Source: Blastopirellula marina DSM 3645
GTDB lineage: Bacteria > Planctomycetota > Planctomycetia > Pirellulales > Pirellulaceae
Direction: 5' to 3'
Assembly: GCF_000153105.1 (NCBI RefSeq)
Contig: NZ_CH672376.1
Coordinates: forward strand, 2,625,136-2,689,135
Length of the DNA: 64,000 nt
Part shown: in pieces, positions 61,259 to 64,000 of the stretch
Position numbering within the stretch: the first letter of the stretch is position 1
How the letters are laid out: every line of letters starts with the position of its first letter
The notes under the pieces: model-generated
The model's input: only the letters and a program-made list of their open reading frames with translations
Database searches by the model: none
What the model was told of the DNA's origin: nothing
Translations under genes and position numbers: made by a program

Positions 61259-61366
61259 TGGACCGGACCGCTTCGTTTTTTTCGAGCCGAAAGGTTGGAC
61301 CGGACCGCTTCGTTTTTTTCGAGTCGGAAGGTTGGACCGGACCGTCTCGCTTTTTCGAGGACGATG
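61259..61366 (+). repeat. 37-base tandem repeat, about three copies
   Basis: Copies begin at 61259, 61296 and 61333 with TGGACCGGACCG followed by a T-rich part (CTTCGTTTTTTTCGAG). The third copy is diverged and shorter. No spacers separate the copies. Confidence 0.8.
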
Positions 61367-61588
61367 ATGGGCGATGGTTGGAAAGTTGGATGGTGACAGC
61401 ACGAAGTACAGCGGCGCATAGAATCTCCATTCCCGTCAACGTTTTGGGCTGACGAGTGATCGCGATTCGAGGGTTGATTCTCCACCGGTAATCGACCCGA
61501 ATTCCGTGCGCTTTGTCAATCAACAATTTTAGGCGCCGAGCTCACCGGAACGCGACGCACGCATTGGCGGCGCTGACATGGTTCGCAG

Positions 61589-63106
61589 TTACAACTGTTT
61601 CAGCATCTCGGCCGCGGTCGTTTCAAATTTCTCTTGCCACTCGGGCGCCAATAGGCAATCGCTGTCTTCCTGGGCCCCGCCGCGGTTTTGCATCTGTTCT
61701 ACCGTAGGGCAATAGTAAATGTAGCCGTTGGTGTACCCGGCGACGTAGGTCAGGTCGTGGGGAGAGTTGCCTTTGATGTTCATGCCGACCGGGCTGGTCA
61801 ATTCGCCGGGAAACGTTAGCAGCACAAAGTCGCCGATCCGCAGCGCCGTCACTTCCACATCGATCGTCCGTTTGCCAGAGTCGACCATGTTCGTCTGATG
61901 CTTGCGCAAGAGAGCCCGGTTGGCTTGCAACCGAGTCAGCTTTTCCATCGTAAAGACATTTTGCAGGTAGGCTTGCACCGCTTTCCGGTTCTGAGCGTCC
62001 AGCGACCTCAGATCGCTCCGCTCTTGCACTTCGTCGTAAAGATAACGATGCGAGTAATAGGATGGAAATTCAGGCGACAGTTTGTGTTTCAGCATCAACG
62101 ACATAAACGTCTTGAAGTTCAACGTGGTCCCCTGCAGGTTACCCAGCAAACGCCGTTCTTCGGCGTCCAACTCTGCGATCTTGTCGGCCAGGTCGCTGCG
62201 CGGCAGCGTCAACGTTTGATTCAACATCGCCAGGCGATTGTCGGGTTTGCATTCGATTTGGCGAACGGCTTTCAGAGTGCTGAGCCCTAACAAATTGCCG
62301 AGCGGTTCTGCGCTGCGAGGATGATCGACATCTTTGTAATAGGCAGGGTTAATATCGCCCGCACAGCCTTGCAGGAAAAGCGCCAGCGTCCCTTCGCTGA
62401 GGTTATCTTCGATCACCTGCGAAGCGTATCCGATGATGTCGGCGGTGTTGGCTCCGTTAGGAACGCCTTGGATCGGGTGACAAGCGAAATTGTAGATGAC
62501 GGCCAAGGTCTCGCCGTTTTCGCGATCCAAACGGAGCACGCCGATCTCGGGATCGGTCGCGCCCACGCCGGCGACTTCTTCATCCGGCGGCAGCGAATAG
62601 GCGTGTCGAACGTCGATCTCCTGACCGTTTTTCAGCTTCAAGCGGCGATTCTCCATGATGCGATTCTCGCTGCCGCTGCCGGCGCCGATCCGCACCGGCG
62701 TCATATGGCTAATGGCCTCCTTCACCGCTCGAACGGTGTGATCGGTAATGTCGGGAAGGATCACGCCGTGACAGTGACTCGCGTTCACCAAGACGTGGGA
62801 CGGCGGAATGCCGAGTTCCGATTCGAGACGCTTCCGCATCGTCGGCAAATAGTCGTTCTTGATGCGTCCGATTTCCCCGATCGCGACGGCGTCGACCGAG
62901 ATCAACACCGTCGTCAGCGAGTCATCTTTGATCGCTACCACTTTGACGTAGAGCGGATCGTTGACGGGACCGGCGCTGTAGTCCGTGATGTCAATCTTGG
63001 CCGCGCCGGCCGAGAGCGTCGAAGCGTCAGCGGCGGAAACGCTGTTCGGCATTGTGAGCGAGAACAGCACGAGACAGAACGAGAAACGCAGGAGTCTTGC
63101 CAGCAT
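61589..63106 (-). CDS. neutral/alkaline ceramidase-like exported protein
   Basis: A 505-residue protein from ATG 63106 behind GGAGA. A signal peptide covers about 1-25. The body matches the N-terminal domain of the neutral/alkaline non-lysosomal ceramidase family: AGAAKIDITDYSAGP, LISVDAVAIG, VNASHCHGVILPD (zinc-type His), VIYNFACHPI and LFLQGCAGDINPAYY, the last being the family's active-site-like motif. Many planctomycete members are annotated this way without biochemical evidence; substrate could be another amide or ester. The frame's 5' extension to 63283 is not used. Confidence 0.87.
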   Translation of the reverse strand: MLARLLRFSFCLVLFSLTMPNSVSAADASTLSAGAAKIDITDYSAGPVNDPLYVKVVAIKDDSLTTVLISVDAVAIGEIGRIKNDYLPTMRKRLESELGIPPSHVLVNASHCHGVILPDITDHTVRAVKEAISHMTPVRIGAGSGSENRIMENRRLKLKNGQEIDVRHAYSLPPDEEVAGVGATDPEIGVLRLDRENGETLAVIYNFACHPIQGVPNGANTADIIGYASQVIEDNLSEGTLALFLQGCAGDINPAYYKDVDHPRSAEPLGNLLGLSTLKAVRQIECKPDNRLAMLNQTLTLPRSDLADKIAELDAEERRLLGNLQGTTLNFKTFMSLMLKHKLSPEFPSYYSHRYLYDEVQERSDLRSLDAQNRKAVQAYLQNVFTMEKLTRLQANRALLRKHQTNMVDSGKRTIDVEVTALRIGDFVLLTFPGELTSPVGMNIKGNSPHDLTYVAGYTNGYIYYCPTVEQMQNRGGAQEDSDCLLAPEWQEKFETTAAEMLKQL

Positions 63107-63259
63107 GGGTCTATCTCCAGTCAGCAAAAGCTTGTTCAGGCGGGAGGTGATTACCAATGGCGAAGGAGGGCAAGCGTCGCCAGGAGTGATTGCACGAGAG
63201 ATCAGTAGTGAGAGTATCCCAGGTTGCGAGCCGATGTCAAATTTTGGGGGCGAGGTCCT

Positions 63260-63505
63260 CTTCGTAGCCCGCAGCGGGACCAAGCGACGAAACGCCAGCC
63301 AGAGGCGCGAGCCGATGGAATGTGGTTGGCCGCTTCAATCCGAGTTGGAATCGCGAGCCGCATGCCATCGGCTCGCGCCTCTGGCTAGTGTTCTGTCATA
63401 CGACAAGTTTCGGGCGCCAAAGCCGAAACTTGTCGTGTGACAGAACAGTGGTGGGGGTTCGTTTTGGAAATCGCAACTTCAAAGCTCGCGCTGCGGGCTA
63501 CGAAG
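63260..63505. repeat. MITE-like element with nested inverted repeats
   Basis: Outer arms CTTCGTAGCCCGCAGCG (63260-63276) and its exact complement (63489-63505). Inside are a 21-base inverted pair (63298-63318 with 63365-63385) and a 24-base hairpin (63390-63413 with 63423-63446, one mismatch, 9-base loop). Confidence 0.8.
63390..63446. repeat. long hairpin, 24-bp stem
   Basis: GTTCTGTCATACGACAAGTT begins the left arm; the right arm is complementary except one position. The stem's length and near-perfection suggest a recent or selected palindrome. Part of the larger MITE-like element. Confidence 0.8.
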
Positions 63506-63527
63506 TAAAATTGCTGCACCGTGCGAG

Positions 63528-63965
63528 TTAAACCCCAATGTCCTCGTTCCACAGTTCCGGTCGCTGCGCGATGAACTCGCGCATCAGTTCGATACATTCG
63601 GCGCTGTCGACGATTTCCAGTTGTACGCCGCGACTGCGGACGTATTCTTCGGGACCTTGGAAGGTTTGGTTTTCGCCGATGACGATTTTCGGAATCTTGT
63701 ACAACAGCGCTGTGCCGCTGCACATGTCGCAGGGAGAGAGGGTCGAATAGAGAACGGCCCGTTGGTAGTCTTTGGCGGTCAGCCGGCCGGCCGCTTCTAG
63801 GCAATCCATCTCGGCGTGCAGGATCGCGCTTCCCTTTTGCACGCGGCGGTTATGTCCTTGGCCGCGGACCTGGCCATCGACCACCAAGACCGAACCGATC
63901 GGGATGCCTCCTTCGGCAAGACCTTTACGGGCTTCTTCGATTGCGAGCTTAAGAAATTCGTCCAC
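63528..63965 (-). CDS. Fcy1-type cytosine deaminase / nucleoside deaminase
   Basis: A 145-residue protein from GTG 63965. Zinc site: His50 in HAE (E52) and Cys79/Cys82 in PCDMC. The endings GENQTFQG and RPELWNEDIGV match yeast-type cytosine deaminase (Fcy1), which differs from TadA and CodA. It would convert cytosine to uracil; 5-methyl- or 5-fluoro-cytosine are known substrates of the family. The start may lie slightly elsewhere because the ribosome site is weak; only 35 bases of upstream sequence are in the window. Confidence 0.87.
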   Translation of the reverse strand: MDEFLKLAIEEARKGLAEGGIPIGSVLVVDGQVRGQGHNRRVQKGSAILHAEMDCLEAAGRLTAKDYQRAVLYSTLSPCDMCSGTALLYKIPKIVIGENQTFQGPEEYVRSRGVQLEIVDSAECIELMREFIAQRPELWNEDIGV

Positions 63966-64000
63966 GGCGTTTCTTTCGAAGTTGGAAGTTAGGAGGCAAG

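Larger units (their letters stand above)
61072..61588. other. repeat-rich intergenic region
   Basis: Contains an inverted-repeat pair (61086-61103 and 61201-61218) and a 37-base tandem array (61259-61366). No gene supported. Small open frames on the minus strand arise from the repeats. Confidence 0.5.
63107..63527. other. intergenic region of nested inverted repeats
   Basis: Holds a 246-bp structure with 17-base outer ends and two inner inverted repeats (see the following entries). No gene is supported. Promoter of the ceramidase-like gene lies near 63110-63200. Confidence 0.5.

Noticed and set aside
61259-61366. Possible CRISPR array from the 37-base repeats
   Set aside because: The copies abut each other with no spacers, the third copy is degenerate, and no cas genes are present.

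Overview
The window (about 55-58% GC by eye) reads as chromosome of a planctomycete, most likely of the Pirellulaceae (Blastopirellula/Bremerella-like). The evidence is the protein families: DUF1549/DUF1553 and DUF1501 proteins, two FGly sulfatases, two DUF1559 pseudopilin-like proteins each followed by a small lipoprotein, a Rhodopirellula/Verrucomicrobium-type ECF sigma factor with a FecR-like partner, a PSP1-domain protein, membrane proteins starting with an NP[FY][EQ]S motif, and an MfnB-like enzyme of the methanofuran pathway.

Layout. 1-9.3 kb: end of a DUF1553 gene, DUF1501, DapA-family aldolase, DUF1559 plus lipoprotein, two coupled sulfatases and a short pilin-like protein. 9.8-15.4 kb: FAD monooxygenase, a tandem pair of GluR0-like ligand-gated channels (one with a TVGYGD filter, one without) and, divergently, a RimK-like ATP-grasp ligase fused to an RCK_C domain. 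15.4-18.9 kb: a small mobile element at the 3' end of tRNA-Ser(GGA), carrying one large serine recombinase gene that is itself split by an IS3-family element. 19.4-23.1 kb: ECF sigma, FecR-like protein, DUF1559, lipoprotein, terminator. 23.2-29.8 kb: a translationally coupled run of small membrane proteins (three NPxxS paralogues, then three CWICQ zinc-ribbon paralogues) leading into a Tes-like radical SAM enzyme and an Lgt paralogue. 29.8-34.8 kb: rho, a thioredoxin/YHS protein and a rhomboid. 34.8-40.5 kb: a minus-strand glycerol operon (TPR protein, glpD, glpK, small membrane protein), an STN-domain protein and a CheY. 41-49.4 kb: a chemotaxis operon (cheW, soluble triple-PAS MCP, cheR, double-Hpt cheA, CheC-like, cheD, CheY-like) with no cheB in view. 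49.5-64 kb: PHA-granule-type protein, MfnB-like enzyme, NhaD-like antiporter with a compensated frameshift, RNase D, DUF11-type surface protein, TPR protein, gamma carbonic anhydrase, PSP1 protein, biotin synthase, ceramidase-like protein and Fcy1-type cytosine deaminase.

The strongest candidates for new biology are the 23.6-29.8 kb membrane/zinc-ribbon/radical-SAM/Lgt array, the paired GluR0-like channels beside a RimK-RCK_C fusion, and the minimal tRNA-targeted serine-recombinase element. All calls come from reading the sequence; no database search was run.
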